Notes under the pieces: model-generated
Databases searched by the model: none
Told to the model about the DNA's origin: nothing
What the model saw: the letters and a program-made list of their open reading frames with translations, nothing else
Program-made: the position numbers and the translations under genes
Shown here: piece after piece, positions 5,832 to 11,944 of the stretch
Layout: each line of letters begins with the position of its first letter
Position numbering within the stretch: position 1 is the first letter of the stretch
Source: Euryarchaeota archaeon UBA623
GTDB lineage: Archaea > Thermoplasmatota > Poseidoniia > Poseidoniales > Thalassarchaeaceae
Reading direction: 5' to 3'
DNA length: 12,921 nt
Assembly (NCBI GenBank): GCA_002505325.1
Contig: DAUV01000058.1
Span: 1-12,921 of the forward strand

Positions 5832-6269
5832 ATGGCGAGCAAGAATCCTGGAAAGCAGCGTCGAACAAGCAGTAAGGCGGCCTTGCATGTCCGGCGCAAG
5901 CGACTACGAGCCCGCCTACTGACTGATGATCCAGAACTGCAGGCCATCCGAACCGTCACCGTGCGAGTGGGAGATGAGGTCGAGGTAGTACGTGGCGACT
6001 TCGGCAATCCGAACAGTGTCAAGCCGGACTCAAGCGGCAAGCGCCTAGGTCAATCTAGGGGCCGCGCCGGAATCAAGGCCAAGGTAGCCAGTGTGGATAC
6101 TGAGAGGGGAATGATATTCGTTGACGGAATCACCTCTTCCACTGCTGACGGCAAGGAAGAGGGCATTCCAATCAGGCCCTCAAACCTCGTAGTAACCACT
6201 CTGTTTGAGGGCGATCCATTGAGAATCAAGAGGCTGATGGAGAGGTCAGGAGGTGACACCGATGAGTAG
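5832..6269 (+). CDS. rpl24: Large-subunit ribosomal protein uL24 (L24), with an insertion in the KOW loop
   Basis: uL24 initiates 50S assembly and later sits at the exit-tunnel rim. The 145-residue product has the archaeal N-terminal block KNPGKQRRTSSKAALHVRRKRLRARL and then the KOW region: VRVGDEVEVVRGDF at residues 44-57. In usual archaeal sequences a short KGHEGKV loop follows. Here about 18-20 residues rich in G, S, R and N (about 58-78) come before GIKAKVASVD. The protein then resumes with IFVDGITSSTADGKEEGIPIRPSNLVVT, the family ending. Typical length is about 115-125, in line with the insertion. The start is ATG 5832, not the GTG at 5823 that lies in the ribosome binding site. The last eight bases overlap the eS4 start. 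Confidence 0.95.
   Translation: MASKNPGKQRRTSSKAALHVRRKRLRARLLTDDPELQAIRTVTVRVGDEVEVVRGDFGNPNSVKPDSSGKRLGQSRGRAGIKAKVASVDTERGMIFVDGITSSTADGKEEGIPIRPSNLVVTTLFEGDPLRIKRLMERSGGDTDE
6249..6256 (+). promoter_or_regulatory. Shine-Dalgarno site GGAGGTGA deciding the eS4 start
   Basis: GGAGGTGA, the fullest match in the window, lies inside the end of uL24 and ends five bases before ATG 6262. It argues against an in-frame GTG at 6253, which is part of the site. Confidence 0.8.
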
Positions 6270-6957
6270 GAGCCACATCAAGCGCCTAGTCATGCCACGC
6301 AGCTGGCCCCTGCCTCGCAAGTCCTCCATTTGGGTGCAGAAGCCTAACCCTGGGGGACACTCCATCGAGCACTGCATGCCCCTCGCTCTCGTCCTGCGCG
6401 ACGTCCTTGGTGTCGCCCACACCCGACGCGAGGCCAAGCGTATCCTGCATTCTCGCCAAGTCATGGTGGATGGTCGCATCGAGACCGACGATGGCCGAGG
6501 AGTCGGTTTGATGGACGTTCTGTCAGTAGGTGAGAAGAACTTCCGCTGTGTACTCGACATCAACGGCAAGCTGCGCTACCGCCCTATCCCAAAGAATGCA
6601 GTCGGTAGCAAAATCTGCCGTGTAACTGGCAAGACCACTATTAGAGGTGCGAAGACACAGTTGCACCTGCACGACGGCAGGAACCTGCTGATGGACGACG
6701 CCTCAGCCTACAAGAGTGGCGACAGCGTCATCATCTCCCTTCCAGAGCAACAGATTACCTCCCACCTTCCATTCACTGAAGGCGCTCAGTCATACCTGAC
6801 GGGTGGCAGTCACATCGGCGAGATTGCTACAGTTCGCGGACACGACGTCAAGCGCTCTTCCAAGGCCAATGAGGTCCAGTTCGACGATTTCCTGACCATT
6901 GCAGACTATGTCTTCATCATCGGCTCTGAGTCAGATATACCGGGGGCTGAATCATGA
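6262..6957 (+). CDS. rps4e: Small-subunit ribosomal protein eS4 (S4e)
   Basis: eS4 is an archaeal and eukaryotic 30S protein without a bacterial equivalent. The 231-residue product starts SRSHIKRLVMPRSWPLPRK, the usual opening, with the PNPGGHSIEHCMPLALVLRD block. The S4-like RNA-binding segment TRREAKRILHSRQVMVDGR follows at about residues 50-70. The central domain includes LRYRPI, and the C-terminal KOW-like region includes the GGSHIGEIATVRG segment. Length is typical (about 230-245). Its ATG overlaps the last eight bases of uL24 and has GGAGGTGA. Its own stop overlaps the uL5 start as ATGA. The presence of eS4 between uL24 and uL5 is one of the clearest archaeal markers here. Confidence 0.96.
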   Translation: MSRSHIKRLVMPRSWPLPRKSSIWVQKPNPGGHSIEHCMPLALVLRDVLGVAHTRREAKRILHSRQVMVDGRIETDDGRGVGLMDVLSVGEKNFRCVLDINGKLRYRPIPKNAVGSKICRVTGKTTIRGAKTQLHLHDGRNLLMDDASAYKSGDSVIISLPEQQITSHLPFTEGAQSYLTGGSHIGEIATVRGHDVKRSSKANEVQFDDFLTIADYVFIIGSESDIPGAES

Positions 6958-7481
6958 GTGAGGAGGTCAATGCCATGCTGGCTCCTTCCATAACCAAGGT
7001 AACTATCAACATCGGTGTCGGCGAGGGCGGCCAGAGGCTACAACTCGCCGAAAGGGTCCTCGAGGTCCTCACTGGCATGAAACCCGTGCGCACCTTGGCT
7101 ACTCAGACTAATCGCGACCTCGGCACACGAAGAGGCTCCCCAATCGGATGCAAGGTCACCATTCGTGGAGAGGAGGAAATCAAGAAGTTTCTCAAGGACG
7201 CTTTTTGGGTCCGCCAGAATACTCTACCAGCCTACAACTTTGACACTCAGGGCAATCTATCCTTCGGAATCTCTGACTACACTGACTTCCCGAAGCAGAA
7301 GTACGATCCAGATATTGGCATCTTTGGGATGGATGTCAACATCGTTCTCGAGAGGCCTGGGCACCGGGTCTCGCGACGCCGCCAGAGAAGCTCAAAGGTC
7401 GGCCTCAAGCACAGGGTCGGTCGCGAGGAGAGCAAGCAGTGGTTCCAAGAGTTCTACGAACTCGAGATAGTGGAGGAGTGA
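6954..7481 (+). CDS. rpl5: Large-subunit ribosomal protein uL5 (L5)
   Basis: uL5 binds 5S rRNA and contacts the P-site tRNA. The 175-residue product has ITKVTINIGVGEGGQRL near the N-terminus and then LTGMKPVRTLATQTNRDLGTRRGSPIGCKVTIRG. The DYTDFPKQKYDPDIGIFGMDVNIVLERPGHRVSRRR block, strongly conserved in archaea, follows. Length is normal. Two starts are possible. ATG 6954 overlaps the eS4 stop as ATGA. The in-frame ATG 6975 has GGAGGT (6962-6967) seven bases upstream. Archaeal L5 proteins often have such an N-terminal stub with an internal Met, so I keep the longer form with some doubt. The gene lies between eS4 and uS14, as usual. Confidence 0.95.
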   Translation: MSEEVNAMLAPSITKVTINIGVGEGGQRLQLAERVLEVLTGMKPVRTLATQTNRDLGTRRGSPIGCKVTIRGEEEIKKFLKDAFWVRQNTLPAYNFDTQGNLSFGISDYTDFPKQKYDPDIGIFGMDVNIVLERPGHRVSRRRQRSSKVGLKHRVGREESKQWFQEFYELEIVEE

Positions 7482-7486
7482 GAAGG

Positions 7487-7639
7487 ATGGCGCACGACCA
7501 CGGTAAGGAGATAGGGCGTTCCAACGGCTGCCGACGTTGCGGCCGCAAGCGGGGACTAATCCGGCGACACGGCCTCAGATTGTGCAGGCAGTGCTTCCGA
7601 GATGTAGCTCCCGACATAGGATTCAAGAAATACTCGTGA
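7487..7639 (+). CDS. rps14: Small-subunit ribosomal protein uS14 (S14), zinc-binding form
   Basis: uS14 is a small protein of the 30S head. The 50-residue product is of standard archaeal length and has a complete zinc ribbon: C15-x2-C18 and C33-x2-C36, framed by GRSNGCRRCGRKRG and GLRLCRQCFRDVA. It ends GFKKYS, as archaeal S14 proteins do. Start ATG 7487 is five bases after the uL5 stop and preceded by GGAGGAG (7472-7478). An open frame reaching back to 7439 overlaps uL5 and has no similarity to S14. The stop TGA opens the TGAGGTGA element before uS8. Confidence 0.96.
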   Translation: MAHDHGKEIGRSNGCRRCGRKRGLIRRHGLRLCRQCFRDVAPDIGFKKYS

Positions 7640-7644
7640 GGTGA
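7637..7644 (+). promoter_or_regulatory. Stop-fused Shine-Dalgarno site TGAGGTGA for uS8
   Basis: TGAGGTGA combines the uS14 stop with the ribosome binding site. The core ends five bases, all A, before ATG 7650. This rejects the in-frame GTG at 7641. Confidence 0.78.
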
Positions 7645-7649
7645 AAAAA

Positions 7650-8039
7650 ATGCAGTTTGACCCCCTAAGTGATGCGTTCACGCGAATATTCAATGCGGAG
7701 CAAGCCGGTCACTACGAAGTGACCGTTAACCCGGCCAGCAAGATGCTGGGCAGCCTTCTGTCCATCATGCAGGCCTCCGATTACATCGGTGAGTACGAGA
7801 AGATAGACAACGGCCGCGGCGGCTCTTTCCGTGTCGAGCTTATCGGAGCCATAAACCGCTGCGGCGTGATCAAGCCAAGGCACTCCGTCAAACGCTCCGA
7901 GTTTGATAAATGGGAGTCGAGGTACCTACCCGCTCGCGATCTTGGCCTACTTATTCTGAGCACCAATCAAGGCGTCATGAACCACTATGAAGCCAAGAAG
8001 GAGAGAGTCGGTGGACGACTTCTCGCATACATTTTCTGA
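7650..8039 (+). CDS. rps8: Small-subunit ribosomal protein uS8 (S8)
   Basis: uS8 binds the central domain of 16S rRNA; in bacteria its homologue also regulates the spc operon, but no such role is shown here. The 129-residue product matches the archaeal length of about 130. It begins QFDPLSDAFTRIFNAEQAG, followed by GSLLSIMQASDYIGEYE and FRVELIGAINRCGVIKPRHSV. The conserved C-terminal block (LPARDLGLLILSTNQGVM, then HYEAKKERVGGRLLAYIF) ends the protein. Start ATG 7650 is fixed by the upstream TGAGGTGA. The stop TGA is 13 bases before uL6. Confidence 0.96.
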   Translation: MQFDPLSDAFTRIFNAEQAGHYEVTVNPASKMLGSLLSIMQASDYIGEYEKIDNGRGGSFRVELIGAINRCGVIKPRHSVKRSEFDKWESRYLPARDLGLLILSTNQGVMNHYEAKKERVGGRLLAYIF

Positions 8040-8052
8040 AGGAGAGATTAGA

Positions 8053-8604
8053 ATGCCGAAACTAGATCACATCTCACATTCCATCGCACTCCCAGAGGGC
8101 GCGAGTGCGAGCATCGAAGGAGATGTCGTAACCATCTCGAAGGACGGCCAATCGCTATCACGCGAGTTCAGGCATCCCAAGGTAGAGATCAGGGAAGTCG
8201 AAGGGGGACTCGAGATATTCGTCAATCTACCACGCCGCCCCGACAAGGCCATCGCCGGCACTTGGGCTGCGCACCTGCGCAACATGGCGCACGGTATCGG
8301 TGAGGGCTTCGAATACCGTCTCAAAGCAGTGTTCAGTCACTTCCCGATGAGCCTCAAGGTAGAAGGCAAGCAGCTCACAATCAACAACCTGTTCGGTGAA
8401 AAGGTCCCTCGCGTGGCCAAGTTGCCGTGGACCCCTGCCGAGGTAGAGGTCAGGGTAGAGAACAAGACCGACGTAGTTGTGAGGGGTGCTGACCGCGAGA
8501 AGGTCGGTCAGACATCGGCTAACATCGAGCGCGCTTGTAGGATTAAGAAGCGAGACAGACGAGTATTCCAAGATGGCATCTACATCGTCTCGAAGGGAGC
8601 ATGA
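8053..8604 (+). CDS. rpl6: Large-subunit ribosomal protein uL6 (L6)
   Basis: uL6 lies near the factor-binding site of the 50S subunit. The 183-residue product has two repeats of the L6 fold. The first includes VTISKDGQSLSREFRHP. The joining region TWAAHLRNMAHGIGEGFEYRLK is followed by FSHFPMSLKVEGKQLTINNLFGEK, then the second repeat with VVVRGADREKVGQTSANIERACRIKKRDRRVFQDGIYIV. Length is typical (about 180). ATG 8053 is supported by AAGGAGAG (8039-8046), which overlaps the uS8 stop. An upstream open frame back to 7987 only overlaps uS8. The TGA stop is four bases before eL32. Confidence 0.96.
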   Translation: MPKLDHISHSIALPEGASASIEGDVVTISKDGQSLSREFRHPKVEIREVEGGLEIFVNLPRRPDKAIAGTWAAHLRNMAHGIGEGFEYRLKAVFSHFPMSLKVEGKQLTINNLFGEKVPRVAKLPWTPAEVEVRVENKTDVVVRGADREKVGQTSANIERACRIKKRDRRVFQDGIYIVSKGA

Positions 8605-8608
8605 TAAC

Positions 8609-9265
8609 ATGGATACGGACTACGAGGAATTCACCGTCGCCCAACTCAAGGACTTCCTGCGCGAGCGCGAGTTGCCAGTATCTGGTAAGAAGGCTGAGTT
8701 AGTTGCCCGGTTGACCGAGAATGATGACACTCCTGAAACCGAAGTAGCTCCCGAGGAGGAGATGGGCGAGGACGATGGTTTCGATGACGATGACGATGAC
8801 GATTTCTTTGATGATGAGTGGGACGACTTCCACGTCGCCCGACAGAAGCCAGTTCTCGACGACTCAACAATCTCTGACATTGAGGTGCTGAAATCTCAGA
8901 AGAAGAAGCAACCCGCCTTCAGAAGGCAGGAATGGTTCCGTTACAGAAGGCTCGCGAAGACCGGTTGGAGGAAGCCTAAGGGCATGCAGTCCAGCCAACG
9001 AGTCAACCGCAAGTATCGCTCCCCCATGGCTAGAGTTGGATATCGCAAGATCGCCTCAGTCAGGGGCCTGCACCCATCAGGCTTCGAAGAGGTCATGGCA
9101 CACAAGCCAGCGGACCTCGACGGTGTCGATCCTGAGCGCCAGGCCGTACGCATTGGCTCAAGGGTCGGCAACAGGAAGCGGGCCCAGATTCATGACCGAG
9201 CCGATGACCTCGGACTCAGGGTGCTTAACAGAAGGCGCTTCGAGCGTAAGGGGGACTTGCAATGA
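8609..9265 (+). CDS. rpl32e: Large-subunit ribosomal protein eL32 (L32e) with N-terminal SAP domain
   Basis: eL32 is an archaeal and eukaryotic 50S protein. The 218-residue product has three parts. Residues about 5-38 form a likely SAP domain, a helix-turn-helix nucleic-acid-binding motif: FTVAQLKDFLRERELPVSG followed by KKAELVARL. Residues about 39-75 are extremely acidic and include seven consecutive aspartates (59-65). The L32e core starts about residue 98 with QPAFRRQEWFRYRRL and continues with GWRKPKG, RVGYRKIASVRGLHPSGFEEVM, AVRIGSRVGNRKRAQI and LGLRVLNRR. The canonical family is about 130-150 residues. Start ATG 8609 is preceded by GGGAG (8595-8599). Upstream open frame to 8486 overlaps uL6. 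Haloarchaeal eL32 also carries an extra N-terminal domain, but from memory of HhH type. The stop overlaps eL19 as ATGA. Confidence 0.94.
   Translation: MDTDYEEFTVAQLKDFLRERELPVSGKKAELVARLTENDDTPETEVAPEEEMGEDDGFDDDDDDDFFDDEWDDFHVARQKPVLDDSTISDIEVLKSQKKKQPAFRRQEWFRYRRLAKTGWRKPKGMQSSQRVNRKYRSPMARVGYRKIASVRGLHPSGFEEVMAHKPADLDGVDPERQAVRIGSRVGNRKRAQIHDRADDLGLRVLNRRRFERKGDLQ
8783..8803 (+). repeat. Short tandem GATGAC repeat in eL32
   Basis: Three and a half perfect copies of GATGAC encode the poly-aspartate run of the acidic linker. This simple repeat could change length by slippage without a frameshift. Confidence 0.9.
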
Positions 9266-9738
9266 TGATTACTAATCAGAAGCGGATGGCTGCTCAGATA
9301 CTCTCGAGGAAGGAAGGAAGGGAGGTAGGGATCCACCGAGTTTGGATTCACCCGGATTACCTAGACGAGGTTTCTAGCGCTGTCCAGAAGGACGACATCC
9401 GCGAACTCATTGATGAGGGCTTGATTAAGGCCAAGCCAATCAAGGGGACCAGTCGCGTGCGAGCCCGTAAGGCTGCAACTCAGAAAGCGAAAGGCCGCCG
9501 CAAGGGACATGGCTCACGCAAGGGTAGTGCCAAAGCGCGCAATCCGAAGAAGCAGCGCTGGATGAGTCTGATTCGGGCTCAGCGCAGGGAACTCAAGGAT
9601 CTCCGCTCCAGTGAGACGCTGAACCCGTCTCAGTACCGTTACTACTACCGTAAGTCGAAAGGAGGTTCGTACAGGTCAATCGCGCATATGCGATCTAACA
9701 TCGAACTCGACGGCATAGCTTTGGGAGGTGATGAGTGA
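9262..9738 (+). CDS. rpl19e: Large-subunit ribosomal protein eL19 (L19e)
   Basis: eL19 is an archaeal and eukaryotic 50S protein that takes part in an intersubunit bridge. The 158-residue product has the family opening (NQKRMAAQILSRKEGREVG, then VWIHPDYLDEVSSA). The IRELIDEGLIKAKP helix, the very basic RKAATQKAKGRRKGHGSRKG stretch with the GSRKGSAKAR motif, and a C-terminal helix with QYRYYYRKSKGGSYRS follow. Length is typical (about 150). The start is a double ATG at 9262/9265; the first overlaps the eL32 stop as ATGA, and a G-run (9250-9254) lies upstream. Its TGA shares one base with the uL18 start. Confidence 0.95.
   Translation: MMITNQKRMAAQILSRKEGREVGIHRVWIHPDYLDEVSSAVQKDDIRELIDEGLIKAKPIKGTSRVRARKAATQKAKGRRKGHGSRKGSAKARNPKKQRWMSLIRAQRRELKDLRSSETLNPSQYRYYYRKSKGGSYRSIAHMRSNIELDGIALGGDE
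9724..9731 (+). promoter_or_regulatory. Shine-Dalgarno site GGAGGTGA for uL18
   Basis: GGAGGTGA within the end of eL19 ends six bases before ATG 9738. It favours that start over the in-frame GTG at 9735, only three bases away. Confidence 0.75.
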
Positions 9739-10244
9739 TGGCCCATGGGAAGAGCCAGAGGCTGCGCTTCAAGCGCCGACGCAACGGGAGAACCGACTAC
9801 AGGCGCCGTATGAGAATGCTCAGAGGCGGCGTGCCTAGGGCGGTTGTCAGGGTATCAAACACTCAGGTGACCTGCCAGTTGGTCGAGTTCAAGATGGATG
9901 GCGACAACATCCTCGCCTCCGTTACCGGCAATACACTGGCCAAGTACGGATGGCCCGCTGGTGCTTCGAGAAAATCAGTCCCGGCTTGTTACGTCGCCGG
10001 ATACGCTCTGGCCAAGTCGGCCATCGCAGCAGGCCACGACAGCGCCATACTCGATATCGGTCTTGCAGCATCATCCCCCGGTAGCCGCATATTCGCTGCT
10101 CTAAAGGGAATGATAGACGCCGGATTGGAAGTACCACACGGCGAGAACGTTCTGCCGGATGAAGACAGAATAAATGGAACTCACATCGACGATTCGATTG
10201 CTACAGCGGTCGAAGCGGCAAAGAAAGCGATAGAGGGGGCATAG
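9738..10244 (+). CDS. rpl18: Large-subunit ribosomal protein uL18 (L18, archaeal L18/L5e type)
   Basis: uL18 binds 5S rRNA together with uL5 and joins it to the 50S subunit. The 168-residue product has the archaeal N-terminus FKRRRNGRTDYRRRMRMLRGG, then PRAVVRVSNTQVTCQLVEF. The AGYALAKSAIAAGHDSAILDIGL helix and strand and the GSRIFAALKGMIDAGLEVPHG block follow. Archaeal members are mostly about 165-195 residues, so this is a compact form. The start A at 9738 is the last base of the eL19 stop, giving a TGATG junction. The stop TAG is one base before uS5. All parts fit the family. Confidence 0.95.
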   Translation: MAHGKSQRLRFKRRRNGRTDYRRRMRMLRGGVPRAVVRVSNTQVTCQLVEFKMDGDNILASVTGNTLAKYGWPAGASRKSVPACYVAGYALAKSAIAAGHDSAILDIGLAASSPGSRIFAALKGMIDAGLEVPHGENVLPDEDRINGTHIDDSIATAVEAAKKAIEGA

Positions 10245-10245
10245 T

Positions 10246-11037
10246 ATGAGCGAAGAGACAGCTGAGCAACCCACAGAGGAACCCACAGAGGAACCTGCAA
10301 ACCTCGCTCCAGGATTGGCTCTGGCCTTAGCTCCAGTTGAGGAAAAAGAGACCGATCGCCGACGCCGCCGGGGTCCCGACCCACTGGCTGCACTTAGGGC
10401 ATGGGAGCCTCGCACTCGCCTCGGTCGCATGGTTGCGAGTGGACAGGTCTACACCTACGAGCAGGCCTTGGATACCGGTCTACCAATACGTGAGGTCGAG
10501 ATTGTTGACGCACTCCTTCCTGACCTTACTGACGACGTGCTCGCGGTCAACATGATTCAGAGAATGACTGACTCGGGCCGTAGAGTGAGATTCAACGTCC
10601 TGTGCGCGGTCGGCAATGGAGACGGTTACGTCGGAATATCGGTCTGTAAGGGCAAAGAAGTAGCAGGCACCATTCGCAAGGCCATCGACAAGGCAAAGCT
10701 CAATCTCATCACTGTGATGCGTGGCAACGGTTCATGGGAGTCCTCGGAAGGCCCCGGTACGAGTATCCCATTCAAGGTGACCGGCCACTCCGGTTCCACT
10801 CGAATCACACTTATGCCCGCACCCGCAGGTAAGGGACTGGTCATCGGAGACTACGGCCGTAGAGTCCTCAACCTTGCTGGCATAACCGACGTCTGGTCAC
10901 GCTCCGCTGGACAAACCCGCACCACTATCAACTTCGCCCGCGCCACATTCAATGCACTAGTCGAACTCAACCGCACTCGGATTACCGAAGCGGATCGTAG
11001 CCGACTCAATATCACCGAAGGGAGGACTATCAGATGA
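10246..11037 (+). CDS. rps5: Small-subunit ribosomal protein uS5 (S5) with repeat-bearing N-terminal extension
   Basis: uS5 lies at the mRNA entry site and affects decoding accuracy. The 263-residue product starts with about 35 acidic and proline-rich residues (EETAEQPTEEPTEEP), followed by a basic RRRRRG patch. Then comes the archaeal core: WEPRTRLGRMVASGQV, YTYEQALDTGLPIREVEIVDALLP, FNVLCAVGNGDGYVGISVCKGKEV with the conserved S5 signature, RGNGSWESSEGPGTSIPFKV, and LAGITDVWSRSAGQTRTTINFARATFNAL. Archaeal homologues are mostly about 205-235 residues; the extra length is at the N-terminus. ATG 10246 is one base after the uL18 TAG, with a G-run at 10235-10239 as a weak ribosome binding site. 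The stop overlaps uL30 as ATGA. Confidence 0.95.
   Translation: MSEETAEQPTEEPTEEPANLAPGLALALAPVEEKETDRRRRRGPDPLAALRAWEPRTRLGRMVASGQVYTYEQALDTGLPIREVEIVDALLPDLTDDVLAVNMIQRMTDSGRRVRFNVLCAVGNGDGYVGISVCKGKEVAGTIRKAIDKAKLNLITVMRGNGSWESSEGPGTSIPFKVTGHSGSTRITLMPAPAGKGLVIGDYGRRVLNLAGITDVWSRSAGQTRTTINFARATFNALVELNRTRITEADRSRLNITEGRTIR
10269..10292 (+). repeat. Perfect 12-base tandem duplication in uS5
   Basis: Two adjacent identical copies of ACCCACAGAGGA (10269-10280 and 10281-10292) encode the repeated PTEE units of the N-terminal extension. The identity at base level points to a recent duplication. Confidence 0.9.
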
Positions 11038-11504
11038 CTTTCTTAGTAATCCGTGTTCGCAGCGATCGCGGCGTCAAGCCGAAGATTCGTGACACTATGG
11101 CAATGCTCAACCTGACTAGAGTCAATCACGCTGTTTTGATACCCGACACTCCAGCCTACGCCGGGATGCTACACAAGGCCAAGGACTACGTGACCTGGGG
11201 TGAGGTCGACGCAGACACAGTTTCCAGCTTGATTTCAGAGCGAGGTCGTATGATTGGCGACAAACCAGTCACTAATGCAATTATCAAGTCCAGCAGTGAG
11301 TTCTCGACCATCGGGGCACTTTCGAAAGCCATTGCATCTGGCGACGCACGAACCAGTGATGTTGAGGGAATGAAACCCGTCTTCCGTCTACATCCACCGA
11401 GGGGGACCAAGGGATGGGGTGGCATCAAGCGCAGCTTCGTCGCAGGTGGTGCGCTTGGCTTCAGGGGCGAGGCGATAACCGACTTAGTCGGAAGGATGAT
11501 TTGA
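11034..11504 (+). CDS. rpl30: Large-subunit ribosomal protein uL30 (L30, archaeal long form)
   Basis: uL30 is a 50S protein; archaeal and eukaryotic forms are much longer than the roughly 60-residue bacterial one. The 156-residue product has the N-terminal strand FLVIRVRSDRGVKPKIRDTMAML with the LTRVNHAVLIPDTPAYAGML block, then AKDYVTWGEV. The long-form C-terminus has VFRLHPPRGTKGWGGIKRSFVAGGALGFRG, which is diagnostic of the archaeal type. Length is normal. The start ATG 11034 overlaps the uS5 stop as ATGA and has GGAGG (11021-11025) eight bases upstream. The TGA stop is nine bases before uL15. Confidence 0.95.
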   Translation: MTFLVIRVRSDRGVKPKIRDTMAMLNLTRVNHAVLIPDTPAYAGMLHKAKDYVTWGEVDADTVSSLISERGRMIGDKPVTNAIIKSSSEFSTIGALSKAIASGDARTSDVEGMKPVFRLHPPRGTKGWGGIKRSFVAGGALGFRGEAITDLVGRMI

Positions 11505-11513
11505 GGGATTAAC

Positions 11514-11939
11514 ATGGTTTCACGAACAAACAAATTCCGAGGTCGAAGCCGCTACCACGGCCGTGGCAAGAAGGCCGGCCGAGGTGCCGGTAAGAGAGGC
11601 GGACGCGGCAACGCAGGAATCAACAAGCACAGGCTAATGACCCGATTGAAGTACATGCCAGGACACTGGGGGATGTACGGATTCAATCGCCACCCTAGTC
11701 TGCGCAATGTGAATGTATCAATCAATATGCAGGAAGTTCAAGACCTCGCTGATGGCGATTCCATTAACCTCAGCGAGATGGGCTATGACAAGCTCCTCGG
11801 CAAAGGTCGAATCGACCGCGCCATCCACATCACCGTCGCAGAGGCCAGCGCGCGCGCCATAGAGAAGGTCGAGGCTGCTGGCGGATCCGTCACTATTGGA
11901 GACGATGGCGGCGACGGAGACGAGTGGGAAGAGGAGTGA
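11514..11939 (+). CDS. rpl15: Large-subunit ribosomal protein uL15 (L15), acidic C-terminus
   Basis: uL15 is a late-assembling 23S rRNA-binding protein with a long unstructured basic N-terminus. The 141-residue product shows this arm (RGRSRYHGRGKKAGRGAGKR, then GGRGNAGINKHR). The PGHWGMYGFNRHPSLRNVNVSINMQEV block and the C-terminal domain with AEASARAIEKVEAAGGSV follow. The final residues after the domain (IGDDGGDGDEWEEE) are an acidic tail. Length fits archaeal members (about 140-150). ATG 11514 has a GAGGG-type site (11503-11507) overlapping the uL30 stop. The gene is followed after five bases by secY, the standard order. Confidence 0.95.
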   Translation: MVSRTNKFRGRSRYHGRGKKAGRGAGKRGGRGNAGINKHRLMTRLKYMPGHWGMYGFNRHPSLRNVNVSINMQEVQDLADGDSINLSEMGYDKLLGKGRIDRAIHITVAEASARAIEKVEAAGGSVTIGDDGGDGDEWEEE

Positions 11940-11944
11940 GCCCG

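Noticed and set aside
8486..8608. Upstream extension of eL32 into uL6
   Set aside because: It overlaps the conserved uL6 end. ATG 8609 has GGGAG upstream and starts directly before the SAP-like domain.
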